DNA of 64,000 bases from Trebouxia sp. TZW2008 (Eukaryota > Chlorophyta > Trebouxiophyceae > Trebouxiales > Trebouxiaceae): contig BDIU01000050.1 of the NCBI GenBank assembly GCA_002118135.1, forward strand, positions 62,001-126,000, given 5' to 3'. The notes under the pieces are model-generated. The model searched no databases, had not been told where the DNA came from, and saw only the letters and a program-made list of their open reading frames with translations. The position numbers and the translations under genes are program-made. Below are positions 35,001 through 44,800 of the stretch, in pieces. Numbering within the stretch: position 1 is the stretch's first letter; the number at the start of each line of letters is the position of its first letter.

Positions 35001-37703
35001 TCTGACAAGAACGCAATGGCGGAGCAAGTTGAGCAAGTTACAAAAACCAACAGATCATGCTCAGCAAATGCTGTGAGGGACTCAGCATTACCTCTTGTAA
35101 CAGTGACTCCTGTGAGCACTGCAAACTGCATATGTAGTCCAGAAGACATGCAGCACAGCTACTGGTAGCTTGAACGCTGTTAAATTTGACACCCAGCAAG
35201 CAAACAGCGAGCTTGCTGACTAGGGACTGAACATCACCTCTTGTAACAGCGCAATGACGGCGACAGGGTCAGTGGCACTCAGCATGGCTCCAAACAGCAG
35301 GGACTCTAGCCAAGTCCAGTTGTAAGGGAAAGCATACTTGACAAAGACTGCAGTCAGGGCTGTGCCCAGCACAACTCCAGGCCCAGCTAACAGCAACACC
35401 TGAATAATCAGTCAGCAAAGATCAGGTAGACGCTTTGGCAAGGTTGCACATGCATGCTCACTCAGCATGGCTCCAAACAGCAGGGATTGCAGCCAGGTCC
35501 ATGTGTAGGGAACACATACTCGACAAAGACTGCAGTCAGGGCTATCCCCAGCACAACGCCAGGCCCAGCCAGCAACAGCACCTGCAGATTTACACATCGT
35601 GACTGTCATCAGCATGGTCCTCATTGAAAAGATTGCTGTTGAGGTATGGTATTGCTGCTAGGTGCTCAGCAGAGGTCAGATCAACAACCGAGCCAGGTCC
35701 AGTTGCAGGGGAACGCATACTTGACAAAGACTGCGGTCAGCGCTATGCCAAGCACCACGCCAGGCCCAGCCAGCAACAGCACCTACATTTGGAGTCAGCA
35801 AAGATCAGATTCTTTTCATCTTCGTTTGGAAGGTGGTGAGGCGCCGCTCAAGGCGCTGGTCTCAAATCTTGATCAGCGATTGCAGGCCTTGTGTACATGA
35901 GTTGATTGGTGGCCTTGACCTTGTTTGTTTGTGTCTACTGCACAGCTCAGGCGTGGTTTCTCGCACTATCGTACGTGGATTGTGTGAGAGACGATGAAGA
36001 TGATTGGTGGCCTCTTGATCACTGCCTCATTGAGATCTCAGGAACAGAAATCATAGGACAAACTTTACTCATGAGCAAGCCTTTGATTCCCTTGATGCAA
36101 TCTTGAGTTTCATAGCTTGCATGCTTGAGCAGTGTGTTGACCTGAAGCATGCACCACCATAGGGTATTCACAGTGCATGGCAATGCCTGCTGGGTAAATG
36201 ATGAGGGAATTTGCTTACGTGCCAGCTTTTGAATCTTTTCATGCAGCGTAGGTGACAAATCAGTCTCAAGCGTTGGATTGTGCGGGGGATATTTACCTGA
36301 AGCATGCAGCGCCGCAAGGTGTGCCGATGCGTGGCAATAGCCGTTGAGGAAGCGATGGGGAACAACAGACAGGAATTAGCTTACAAGCAAGCGATTAATT
36401 CTTTTGATGCAGTGTAGGTGTCAGATCAGCCTCAAGTGTTGGTTTGGAGTCATGGCCTTGGACTCAGTCACCCGCCGAGCTGGCAGCACTTCCTCCTGTA
36501 TTCAACATGAGTAGCAGACTTGGCAGCAGCAAAAGGGGGGGTTGGGGTGGCTTCCTGAGTGGGACTGGTGCGCTTTGATGCTTCCTCACACTCTGGGACA
36601 GCTGGAGTCTTGTCCTTGGCAGCGATACTTGTTACTCAACTGCGCAATTTGCGCTAGTAGCGGGTGCAGGAGGGCATTCACCTGAAACATGCAGCGGCGC
36701 AGGGTGTGCCAGTGCATGGCAATGGCTGCTGAGTAGATGATCAGGGGCAGCAGCAGCGCCAAGAAGAAGTTTGGCTCAATGTCCTGAAGGCGCATGTGGG
36801 TGAGTCAGAACTCGTGCATACAATTGAAGTGCATGACAATACAGCAAGTTCAGTTAGCTACATGTGGTATGGCTGGATGCCATTGCACAAATCAATTGTC
36901 ACGCTGTGTTGCAGCTGCTGTGCCAGAAGCAGCGTTACACTGAACACAGCTTGTCACAGACAAATGTCACAGACAAATATCACAGACAACACACAAGTTT
37001 GCGCAAGGTATTGTCTCAAGCTTGGTATGAGTTCAATGCTGTACATCAACTAAGTTTCAGACACAGAATGCAACTGACGCCCCTGGCATGCAAAACAGCA
37101 AAGGCAGCTATGATTCTGGAACACTGAACACTCCTGACTATGTGCTGACAGCAACAAGTGCAAAGGAAGAATCTGAGTGTTCACAGTTCATGCAGCACTT
37201 GGGCATGGTGGCAGGGCAAGGCAACATGATATCACACAGATGCAGCATGTGATCACCAAACACCTGAAATTCAAAATCACGGGTAACTGGGTAAGCTTTG
37301 TCATACCTCCCAAACTGCAATGCCAGGGCCAACGTAGTCCCAATTCTTGGTGTATGTCTCATTCCCAATGCCAAGCAAAACCCCCCACACCTGCGAAGTT
37401 GAATTGAGCAAGTCAAGACACATGCAAAGCTGTCTTGTATGGTCTGAATTGGCTGAGGTTACCAGCAGAAGAGCTGTGAAGGGTAGCTTCGTCCATGCCA
37501 AGGCGGATCTGGTGAAGATGCCTACAGGAAGCAGACCCCGTTTGGCAATGTGACCTTTCCATACGCGTGTGAGCGACCATTGCGCATTGTCTTGGGGACA
37601 GCTTACCCAGAAACAGCGCTATAGCCACAAAGAACAATCCATATAGTGCGCTTTCGCTCTGGTCTTGATTGTGATCAAGGATCGAGCCTCCTGATTCGCT
37701 CAT
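23004..37703 (-). CDS. SOS1: Plasma-membrane Na+/H+ antiporter, SOS1/NHX7 type, with cNMP-binding domain
   Basis: The product is a CPA1-family Na+/H+ exchanger with a long cytosolic tail. Phase-consistent exons (minus) are 37703-37607, 37521-37463, 37390-37307, 36783-36682, 35399-35238, 34385-34296, 33359-33052, 32602-32446, 32110-31856, 31131-31039, 30045-29889, 29243-28991, 27486-27255, 26665-26506, 25984-25824 and 25329-24727. These are followed by 24378-~24260, ~23819-23600 (tentative) and 23249-23004. The ion-transport motifs are present: FGAMLSATDPVAVIALLQE, then IEGESLFNDGSAY, then VWAGLRGAVGLALSL. The tail holds RALDHTDQPVCDWRYL, as in plant SOS1. The cyclic-nucleotide-binding-like domain starts at LPLFQGLSDADFARV and continues RLFGEGTAVQSKHDSCLLFI. 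It is interrupted by a long Asp/Gln-rich insertion. The start ATG could instead be 37724. The joins between 24727 and 23249 are not resolved. Confidence 0.93.
25430..25625 (+). repeat. Long polypurine tract in a SOS1-like intron
   Basis: The plus strand is almost wholly A/G for ~190 bp (GAAGAAGAAGGAGAGCAAGG and similar). Read on the gene's strand this is a very long polypyrimidine tract, 100-300 bp upstream of the acceptor of the exon starting at 25329. Confidence 0.75.
26340..26411 (-). tRNA. tRNA-Arg (anticodon UCU)
   Basis: The 72-nt cloverleaf on the minus strand has a 7-bp acceptor stem (GACCGAT pairing with ATTGGTC, one G-U). The D-arm region is GGCGCAATGGATAGC, the anticodon stem TCAGA/TCTGA encloses loop CTTCTAA, and the T-arm carries GGTTCGAACC. 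The anticodon TCT reads AGA codons. Internal A and B boxes are intact. T-runs just downstream on the minus strand (six and eight T) look like RNA polymerase III terminators. It lies inside the SOS1-like intron between exons 26506 and 25984, on the same strand. Confidence 0.95.
27112..27205 (-). repeat. Decayed copy of a SOS1-like exon 3' end with donor
   Basis: The segment repeats the 3' third of exon 27486-27255. Shared blocks are TCAATGACAGAGGCACTCCAA, TGCTGTTGATACAGCAAAAGC and ATCAAGGAG, then GTAAGC (donor). The copy lies ~140 bp downstream of the real exon end, within the next intron, with a stronger donor than the real one (GTGGGC). Confidence 0.85.
27420..27900 (-). repeat. Four tandem copies of a SOS1-like exon start with acceptor
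   Basis: Units around 27440-27494 (the true exon), 27580-27633, 27720-27774 and 27845-27900 each read, on the minus strand, TGCAGGCTGC.GGTTCTGCCATT followed by CAG.AGC, with period ~126-141 bp. The first three also share the downstream GAGCACAG and ATGGTCA blocks. The lowest-coordinate unit continues into an intact exon and is the one used. The others are in the upstream intron and carry acceptors of equal quality. Confidence 0.88.
28490..29040 (-). repeat. Minisatellite made from an exon end plus its donor (8 extra copies)
   Basis: The true exon end (exon 29243-28991) contains GCATGCCAGCTGCCTGCTTG (minus strand), then GCTGCACGTATTGCAAAG and donor GTAAGAG. Eight further units start near plus positions 28511, 28571, 28626, 28685, 28744, 28803, 28860 and 28933. 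Their core on the plus strand is GCCAAGCAGG.AGCTGGCATG, with 55-74 bp spacing. Most units keep a GT at the donor place (GTATGACTA, GTAAAACTA). The array fills the start of the intron. Confidence 0.95.
29395..29770 (-). repeat. Copies of two adjacent SOS1-like exon ends in one intron
   Basis: About 29399-29450 echoes the start of exon 29243-28991 with its acceptor (plus strand: TGCTTGGCTGTAATGTGCCCCTGAGAGG). About 29692-29770 echoes the last ~80 bp of exon 30045-29889 with donor (plus: CACTGACCTAATTCAACATC, then CGTCATGTTGTACACTGA). Thus one intron carries a copy of the upstream exon's end and one of the downstream exon's start. Confidence 0.8.
30138..30305 (-). repeat. Decayed full-length copy of SOS1-like exon 30045-29889
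   Basis: On the minus strand it begins at a CTGATACAG acceptor with ATGGTGGAGGATCCAGATT (real exon: ATGGTTGAGCATTCAGATG). It ends with ATCTCATCTCTGGCCTCTCTG (real exon: ATCTCAGCTCTGGCCTCTCTG). The middle has diverged. It sits 5' of the real exon in the preceding intron. Confidence 0.8.
30787..30922 (+). repeat. Three 48-bp tandem repeats in an intron
   Basis: Three units share TTTGCAGGTCAGCA, GTGATCTGA and GCAAA.TTTGC, at about 30791, 30837 and 30885. The period is close to 48 bp and the units are nearly identical. Confidence 0.9.
31138..31465 (+). repeat. CATCAT/ATCAGCAC microsatellite and a copied SOS1-like exon start
   Basis: From 31138 to about 31420 the plus strand is dominated by CATCATCATCAGCA units with interspersed GCGATCACTGT. 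Immediately after, 31440-31465 (GCCGCATCAGTCCTAGGGCCTG) copies the acceptor and start of exon 31131-31039 (GCCGCGTCAGTCCTAAAGCCTG). The simple repeat therefore lies between the real exon start and its copy. Confidence 0.85.
34688..34983. mobile_element. MITE-like element, ~295 bp, with ~28-bp terminal inverted repeats
   Basis: The left end GTACGTCCTCAAATTGATCG (from 34693) is the near-perfect inverted complement of the right end CGATCAATTCGAGGACGTAC (34959-34978). Pairing extends further inward through CGCGCA/TGCGCG. The interior has no coding capacity. It holds subterminal repeats (TGCGCAAAG twice; TAAT..TTTTGCCTC twice) and an AT-rich centre (TTTTGGCCGATTTTGGCC). It is inserted in a SOS1-like intron. 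I could not fix a clean target-site duplication. This layout fits a non-autonomous DNA transposon. Confidence 0.8.
35087..35800 (-). repeat. Four copies of a SOS1-like transmembrane exon
   Basis: The intact exon is 35399-35238. Upstream on the gene's strand are two partial copies starting near 35783 and 35583. Both have an acceptor and encode VLLLAGPGVVLGIALTAVFV, but end differently: the first hits a stop after TWLGC, the second has a one-base frame slip at FP(Y)TW. Downstream, about 35087-35105 copies only the exon end with donor (CTGTTACAAGAG|GTAATG). Spacing is ~190-200 bp. Confidence 0.92.
35119..35205. repeat. Dispersed ~85-bp repeat (partner at 38115-38205)
   Basis: GTAGTCCAGA, then CAGCTACTGGTAGCTTGAA, then AGCAAGC.AACAG.GAGCTTG in the SOS1-like intron is similar to 38118-38200 upstream of the same gene (GTAGTCCAGA, CAGCTTTTGGAAGCTTGAA, AGCAAGTGAAGATCGAGCTTG), same orientation. 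The origin is unknown. Confidence 0.6.
36120..36345 (-). repeat. Two decayed copies of a SOS1-like exon end with donor
   Basis: The real exon 36783-36682 ends AMHWHTLRRCMFQ|GTGAAT. Minus-strand copies end near 36299 (THRHTLRRCMLQ|GTAAAT) and near 36142 (TVNTLWWCMLQ|GTCAAC). Both lie in the following intron, 385 and 540 bp away. Confidence 0.85.
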
Positions 37704-38651
37704 CAGGCTGAAATTGGTGAGCAATTGACGGCTTAGCTGCTGTCACAGCGCTAATTCCGTCGTTTCAGCGGCATGCGGGTGATCACTACTCAAACTCTTT
37801 TCAAGCGCAAGTCCGCAATTCTGCTCAGCGCGAATCATTTGCAGATGCAACGGGGATATTTGTGATGCCCAGATTTAACGCTGCGCAGCGCAGCGCAGCT
37901 GGCCAGTCCGAAAAAATGTAACGGCTGCAGAGCCTTTCGTTTCAAGCGACCCCACCTGCATCTGTCACTGCATCTGCACATCAAGGCATAATTGTCATCA
38001 GTGTCCCTAGCGCGGCGTGTCATGTAGAGCTGGACACAGAGTAAAACCATAGCAAAAGCCATGCAGACCATCCCACACTCCTGCAGTCCTATGGGCACTG
38101 CAAAGCACATGACATTGTGTAGTCCAGACAACACGTAGTACAGCTTTTGGAAGCTTGAAGACTTGCTGTCTACATCAAGCAAGTGAAGATCGAGCTTGTT
38201 AACCTCAACCGTCACATGCATATAGACAAGTCAATCCAGGGCATTGGGCTTGTCTGCATCACCCATTTCGTTGTAGCATCAATGTCATGCGCGCATGCAT
38301 CCTTCGCATTGTCGAAACTTTTGACGACATGCTTGACAGTTCAAACTTTACTGTACACAAGCCGAAAAAATAGGCGTCAGTGCTTCAATGTTGAGACAGG
38401 CTGGTGCATGTGCACATTTTCGTGCAACAAAACCCTGTTCTGCAAGCAGTTCTGCTTATGAATTAAGGCAAGTCCTGATGAACTCTGGCTTGGCTGCCAG
38501 CAAGTAGCCGTACTGTACATCGCATGAAGCATCAAGTTCCCGCATATGCTGCAACTCTCAAGACCAAAGCCGCTGTGGTCATACCAGCACAGAAGCCGCT
38601 TCTGTGTTGAGCATTTGAGTTGCAGCCTGTCACAGCTTGTATTATTGGCCT
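37704..38651. promoter_or_regulatory. Upstream region of the SOS1-like gene
   Basis: The region includes the SOS1-like 5' leader and promoter and the 3' flank of the next minus-strand gene. A GC-rich palindromic run (GCGCTGCGCAGCGCAGCGCA) sits at about 37881-37900. A repeat shared with 35119-35205 lies at 38115-38205. I identified no defined promoter element. Confidence 0.35.
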
Positions 38652-40046
38652 TTACACCTGCCTTCTCCTCCCTCCAAGAATCTTGTTCAGGAATGTCACA
38701 ATGACAACAGCACCAAGACCAACCAGCACCTTTGCTGCAGTTGATGCGTGGGTCTCAACATGGTTTGCATAGTCGCCCAAAGATGATCTGTGGGTTGTGG
38801 TCAAATCTAGTATAAATGCCTGCATGTCACAAGCCATAAACTAAATTAAATGACAACACAGCATCATGTAAGGGGTTCATTCAGCATGCAGCAACTTGTT
38901 GAGCAGTAAACAATCTGGGTATTGTCTTCTGCCCCTCAAGACGAACTTGCAACTCGATTTATGAAGTTATGCAAGACATCAGGCCATGTTTCTGGCAAAA
39001 AGATCAGCCCCAGACATCTTCTGGTGTAGTTGACGCAGGTCAGCACATGCCTAGATTTGACTGAAGACGTGTCAACTGCTTGCAGTGATCCTTTGCTCAA
39101 GCTGAAGTCCTGAAGATTCAGAGTCAGGCTGATGACTATGATGCGCTACCAAGCAACAGCTTAAGCGCACAAGTCAAATGCAAGGTATGCGTCCCAGCAT
39201 GCACACCATTGGGCCATGCAGATGCCTGTTGCCTGCATGTTCGCGCATGTCATAACAATCAGCGTTCAATTGCTGCCAAAAAGCCCACCTCAAGCCTGGC
39301 AGTGAGGTGTCCAACATACTTGATGGCTGTGAAGATGTGCAACCTGGCCCTTGATAGCCATGGGGCTGTCCTGTATCTGAACGATGTCCAGCTGCTGTAC
39401 ACATTGGTGTAGTGGGAACCTGCATGTCAGCTGTGTCAAGGATGCAATCCACTGTACAGCAGCAAGATATGCCTGTCAGCGCGTACTGAAAGAATGTGCA
39501 GCATGCAGCTATATGCCAGCTTGACGATAGCAGATGATGCAAATACATACAGAGGCATTCCTGTCTCTCTGCTGATGGGAAAAGTTCAAAGCAGCCCAGA
39601 AAAGGAGTAAAGATTGAAAAGCAGGACCTCTGTCACAGGACAGCAGTTGCAAAAGAGCAATCAGATGTATGCACAGAAAAATGCAATGGGCAGGGGGATT
39701 GCTCACCCAAGACTTTGCGGGCACCATACTCTATCAAGCTGGCCAACTCATCTACAAGGGCTTGAGCTCTGAGCTTCTGTCGCTCAAGTGTGACTTCCCA
39801 GCCAGTGGCTTGCGCCTGCAGCAAGCACAAGCTGTGTCAAAAGCGCTTCCTATGTGCTCAGCAGGCAGTGCTGCTTAATTGCTTCAGCAGTCTTTGAGAG
39901 CTGCCTGCACAAGACTATGTCCGACCAACCTTCGCTTGTGCCTTCAGGTTTGCGCTCTGTGAAGCAGCTGACGCGCAAAGCACCAGTGACAAGCAAAACA
40001 CCGCAAGAAGGCCCCACAGGGCAGCTTTGCGTGCTGAAAAGCTCAT
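38652..40046 (-). CDS. Signal-peptide protein with C-terminal membrane anchor, unknown function
   Basis: The start at 40046 encodes an excellent signal peptide (ARKAALWGLLAVFCLSLVLC, then ASAASQSANLK). Later minus-strand exons are 39815-39717 (ATGWEVTLERQKLRAQALVD), about 39394-39320 (LDIVQIQDSPMAIKGQ) and the terminal exon 38819-38652. The last encodes a predicted transmembrane helix (AAKVLVGLGAVVIVTFL) followed by NKILGGRRRQV and TAA. The middle joins are not all phase-proven, and small exons may be missing. The overall layout is a type I membrane protein of the ER or secretory system with a helical lumenal domain and a short basic cytosolic tail. I do not recognise the family. It is divergent from the BAP31-like gene at 40384, 337 bp away. 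Confidence 0.6.
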
Positions 40047-40383
40047 GCTGTTGTCGAGATCCACAGTGTAAGATGAGGTGTATTGCCCAACGTCGGTCCG
40101 ACGTTCAAGCCGCGCTGTGAGTATAACACCTAATCGCGCGGCACAGAGCTAGGTGAGCTGCAATTGGGCAGTCAGAGGTGCTGCTGTTGTGACACGGTCA
40201 GAGCTTGTTTGAAACCAGAACTGTTAGCGCGGTGCGTGTGTGAAGTTACACGGAGCGCGTACATGTATTGAGGGAAACACAGCAGCTTCGCAGTCGCATC
40301 GAGCATAGTGCAAGTGTGCCTTGCCTGCTCTAGTCGGCTGAGTGTCAAGATCTGCTGCATTACATTGCCGTGAAGTGGTCACA

Positions 40384-40946
40384 ATGCTAGGATTTACATT
40401 GCCGCTGTTGGTATTTGGAGCCATCGAGGGGTTCATCGCGATCTTGCTGCTGCTTCCCCTGCCTTTTTGTCGGCCAGCAATCTTCATTTGCAAGCTCACG
40501 AAAACACATGCCGGGAAAACTGTAGTGATCACGATCTCGATTGTACTCGCGGCTTTGCTGCTGGCTCCCTTGTACGACCTGATCCATATGCATGATAGGC
40601 CAGAAGAGACGGCCGGTGCAAGCGCTGAGCGCAGGTAGGCCAACAGACTCTGGTGCTCGCAGACTTTTTGTTTTCACCAGCTTACAGGCTGATTGAGCGA
40701 GGTGCCTGCTGCTGCAGAGAGTCAGAGGCTACAGCCAACCTTGGAGCTGTTTTGACTGGCAGCACTCTGGTGACAATGTTTGTGGTCAGAAAGCTGGGTT
40801 TGACGCTGGCTGAACTGGATGATGTTACAAGTGGTGTTACTTCCACATCTGAAGCCAAGGCTCATATCAATGCATTTGGCGGCGCACCAACGGATAGCTC
40901 AAGTGCTCAAGGACAAGTGAACGCTGAGATTCGGAAGCAGCAGTGA
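40384..40946 (+). CDS. Short BAP31-like ER membrane protein (paralogue 1)
   Basis: Two exons, 40384-40634 and 40718-40946 (TGA), joined in phase 2, give 159 residues. The first exon encodes two membrane segments (LPLLVFGAIEGFIAILLLL and VVITISIVLAALLLAPLYD). The second encodes a third segment (AVLTGSTLVTMFVVRKLG) and a short polar tail ending AEIRKQQ. The layout matches the N-terminal membrane domain of BAP29/BAP31, ER proteins that act as cargo chaperones and receptors. The coiled-coil cytosolic half of BAP31 is absent. It is paralogous to 50072-50583 and 51474-53618. Confidence 0.75.
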
Positions 40947-41879
40947 CCAGCATGAGGCAATTGCATTACTGCATTTCTTACATGCTCATCCAGTTGTCGA
41001 GTTTTGATGTGACACTGGCAAGGAATGCCATGCAAGTTCTTAGTGAGAGGCAGGCTTGCCCATACTTTATTGATGCAAATGCAGCTCTGGCTTGAAGGTA
41101 GCAGTGTTGCTTATGTTTCATTACCAGGCCTGCAGACTGCAAACAACTGATTGTCCTTGGTTTGATGCCTGTAGCAAATTTGCTCTGCCAAGAAGCTCCA
41201 GGACTTGAATCTCAGTTCCAGTAATTTTGGATTAAAGTCAACAGTGCTGTGTAAAACTGCCCTAGGAGTCTCCATTTTGCCTCGCCACGTGAAAAGTGCT
41301 GCTGCTGTGACGTGACACATCAAGATTCAGTAAACAAGGAAGGCTGCTCCGATTTGACAGGGACCCAAACGGATCATTGGCATGAGTACACAGTCACAAT
41401 GCAGCAGCTGACAGCATGGGCAGAGCTGAGTAGATTATCATCACATCTTTGGTTACTCTACTGCGGTAAGGGCTTGAGCTGCTGCTTTTTGAGCTACACA
41501 GGATGCATCTGCAGCATGTCACAGTTTTGTGTAGGACGCAACAATGTTAATATGTTAAGAGAAGACACATGTTGATGCTTTGTGTGTGGGGCCAGAACAG
41601 TGTTGAGGCAGGAGTAGCATACAATTGGGTTCACAGCAGGTGGTCCACGGAGCTTCACATTTCCACTAGGGCAGCCACGTGCTCGCCACAACCGGAGGAA
41701 GGCGCAAGCAGACGAGGTTCAACTACGTTCAGCGCAACACTGTTCCTGTCATTGCCATTGTAGGCGGCTAGGTTTGCAGTTTATTGAGGGCCACAGCAGC
41801 GACGCATTGGACGCAATAAGAAGCGAACTTGGCGCAAAGCTAGTGTGCGAGCTGCCCTGCGCGTCGAGCCGTGGACACT
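40947..41879. other. Intergenic stretch between a BAP31-like gene and the Rieske oxygenase
   Basis: I see no gene. The region holds the 3' flank of the BAP31-like gene. Just before 41880 a GC-richer leader probably carries the oxygenase promoter. Confidence 0.5.
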
Positions 41880-44800
41880 ATGGCCTGTTCCGGCACTTTG
41901 CCGGTTGGCGGTGTTCAGCTGCGGCATCAACAATGTGGGCCTCGACAATGTTGGGGTCGTTTCGGGGCACCCTTTGCCACAGGCAGGCCAGTGATCACTC
42001 GTGAACGGCAGTGTTTCAGTCGACGCCAGCCCTACCTCCGGCTTCAGACAGCAGCCACATTCACTGCCGACAAGGTAACATGCAGTTTATCGCAAGCGCA
42101 TCAGCTTTGTAAGCGTATTATGGCGATGTTTGTCTCATCACCTGAGACAGAAGTGGTTCTGCTGGCACTCAAGCTGCATGGTTGTGTGTCCAATCTGTTT
42201 TGAAGGCGCACCAGGTACTGCGCAAGCAGCATCCTGACATGATCTTACTGCAGGAGGTGGCACAGCAGAAGCTACCCACAGAATTCTTTCAAGCAGAGAC
42301 ACCATCTCCACTCAACTGGGGCAAGCAATGGTACCCTTTGCATGCGATTGAGGACCTGGATCCAGCAAAACCACACTCTGCAACACTGTTGGGTATGTTA
42401 TGCAGCCTGCATTTGATGCTGACCAAACTGCAAGAATATTGTGCTGCTCAGTGTACCTCACACAAGTGGTGTCTACATGCTGTCTATTGTATGCAATCAG
42501 CAGCATTTGGAACTTAGCACTGGCCGCATTACAGATCCTTGTTTGGCAGTTTATGCACTTGCACAATCGCCACTTGGCTCCTGAAACAGTAACCCACAGT
42601 GCTTTGCTATTGTACAGGCAAAAACCTTGTGCTCTGGAATGACAAGACACAATGGAAGGCCTTTTTGGACTTATGCCCACACAGGTACAATTTTGCTGCT
42701 TGAATTGTATGGCAGCTTGGCATCACATGCATGTCAGCACCCATCCTTTGTTTTTCTGATTAGTGCAGCCTTTGAACTGCAAAGCTCATATCACACAGTG
42801 TCTGACCAGCAATTGCATAAGCTATTCAAGCAAATAGGGTGTGTCAGTCAGTCGCAACTTCTAGCCTATGCACAGATGAGCTACCTATCAGTGCGAGAGG
42901 AGACATCTAGCGAGCAAATTTCCAGAAATGCACTGCTCAGACTTTGTACATCTTGAGGGTCCGGAGTGCTGTATTGCCCAGAATTGCACAGAAACTTGTC
43001 CTGGTGTCATCATCAACCTGCAGGTGTTACAAGACCTGACTTTGATGGCATGCCTTGACACTGGGGTTTAAATGTGCTGTTTTTGCAGGATGGTACCTCT
43101 TTCTGAAGGGCGTGTTCATGATGGCACGCTTGAGTGCGCATACCATGGTTGGGAGTTTGATGGCTCAGGCAAGCCTGTTGTCATCCCTCAGGTGAAATCA
43201 ACAGTACATCAGCCTGCTGCTACTCAGCAAACAAGCCAACCAACATGTTGTCTATGCACCCATTGCCTGCAAACCAATCCAGTGAATGATCAGTTCAAGA
43301 TGTATGAATTGATGTTGTTCACTGAGCACATGCAACGATACATACATTGCAAGTATCCAAGTGTGTGAGCTGCAGATTGGGCACTCTGACAAGAAGGCTG
43401 AGCAGTATGCCTGCCAGAACAGCATGCTGTTTGTCTGCAAGCCAGATAGCCTATCACAACCCTGCAGTGCATGCAATGGCTGCAAGTTGGGCATTTCACA
43501 ACAATCCCAAGCAGTGTGTCTGCCAGAACAGCACGCTACTTTGCAGCAAAACACTACATGTATGATCTCTTTGCATTGCTGCAGATCGGGCATTCTGACA
43601 AGAAGGCTGAGCAGTATGCCTGCCAGAACAGCCGCGCCTGCTGCAAGACCTTCCCCACCCAGGTGCGCCAGGGCCTCATATGGGTGTGGGCTGACAGCAG
43701 CCCCCAGGCACATATTGAGAGCAGCATGCAAGCACCCACCCTATCCCCTGAGTATGGAAGACATGAGGGCGAAGGTAAGCCTGACTTTACTAGTGAGAAC
43801 TTGCTTGATGGGTCTGGGCTGACAGCAGCCCTGAAGCCCACGATGAGAGCAGCACGCAAGCACCCTCCCTTTCCCCAGAGTATGCTCAACATGAGGATGA
43901 AGGTGACTTTTGCAGGGACTGTGTATTGCAATTTGTGTGAGGATGTGTTATGATCTGCCTTGTGGGTGCATGCTGACAGCAGCCCTCGAGCCCACATCAA
44001 GAGCAGCATGGAAGCTTGTACCCTACCTCCTGAAGGGCTTTGGCATAAGGCTGAAGGTTACTCTTGGAGTTGCTGTGACTGGATGTTTTGGTTTTGGGTC
44101 AAGGATATGTTACAATCTGCTTGATGCGCATGAGCTGACAGAAGGCCTTAACCCCTCATTATGAGCATGCGCACCGCATGCCTGTTGCATAAGCAAGGTC
44201 AGCAGGAGGTTACGGGTGCGGGCCTGTTTTGCAACGGTAATTTGCGCTGTGGCCAAGTCTGCACCACATACTTTACAATCAACTACAGTTACAAATCTAC
44301 TTGCATGCCTAATGGTATGTATTTAATGGCTGGAGCTTGAACATTGTTTGCAGATTGGGCATGGACGTATCAGCACTTTGTGCGAGATGTTCCTGGCAGC
44401 TTTGAGTTCTACATGACAAACATGATGGACCAGTCACTTGAAGCCTTGTCATTTGCCATTGAAGTGAGATAAACCCTGAAAACGAAACGCTCTTTGCAGA
44501 TCGGGCATGGACATATCAGCGCTGCAAGATATGCCTGGCAGCTTTTAGTTCTGGATGGAGAACATGATGGAGCAGTCACACGTTTTTTCCTGCTTGACAG
44601 TGCAATCACAAAGTGGCTCAAATCGAACGGCACATTGCAGATTGGGCATGGACATATCAGCACTACGTGCGAGATGTTCCTGGCAGCTTTGAGTTCTGGA
44701 TGTAGAGCATGATGGACCAGTGTCACGTGCCCTTCTCATCTGCATGGTGATCATTGAATGGCCAAACTTGTCAACGCTTTTTGCAGATTGGGCATGGACA

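Noticed and set aside
43252..44009. Long minus-strand frames (159 and 151 codons)
   Set aside because: Antisense to the repeated oxygenase exon 5; the plus-strand exon is supported by family motifs and phase.
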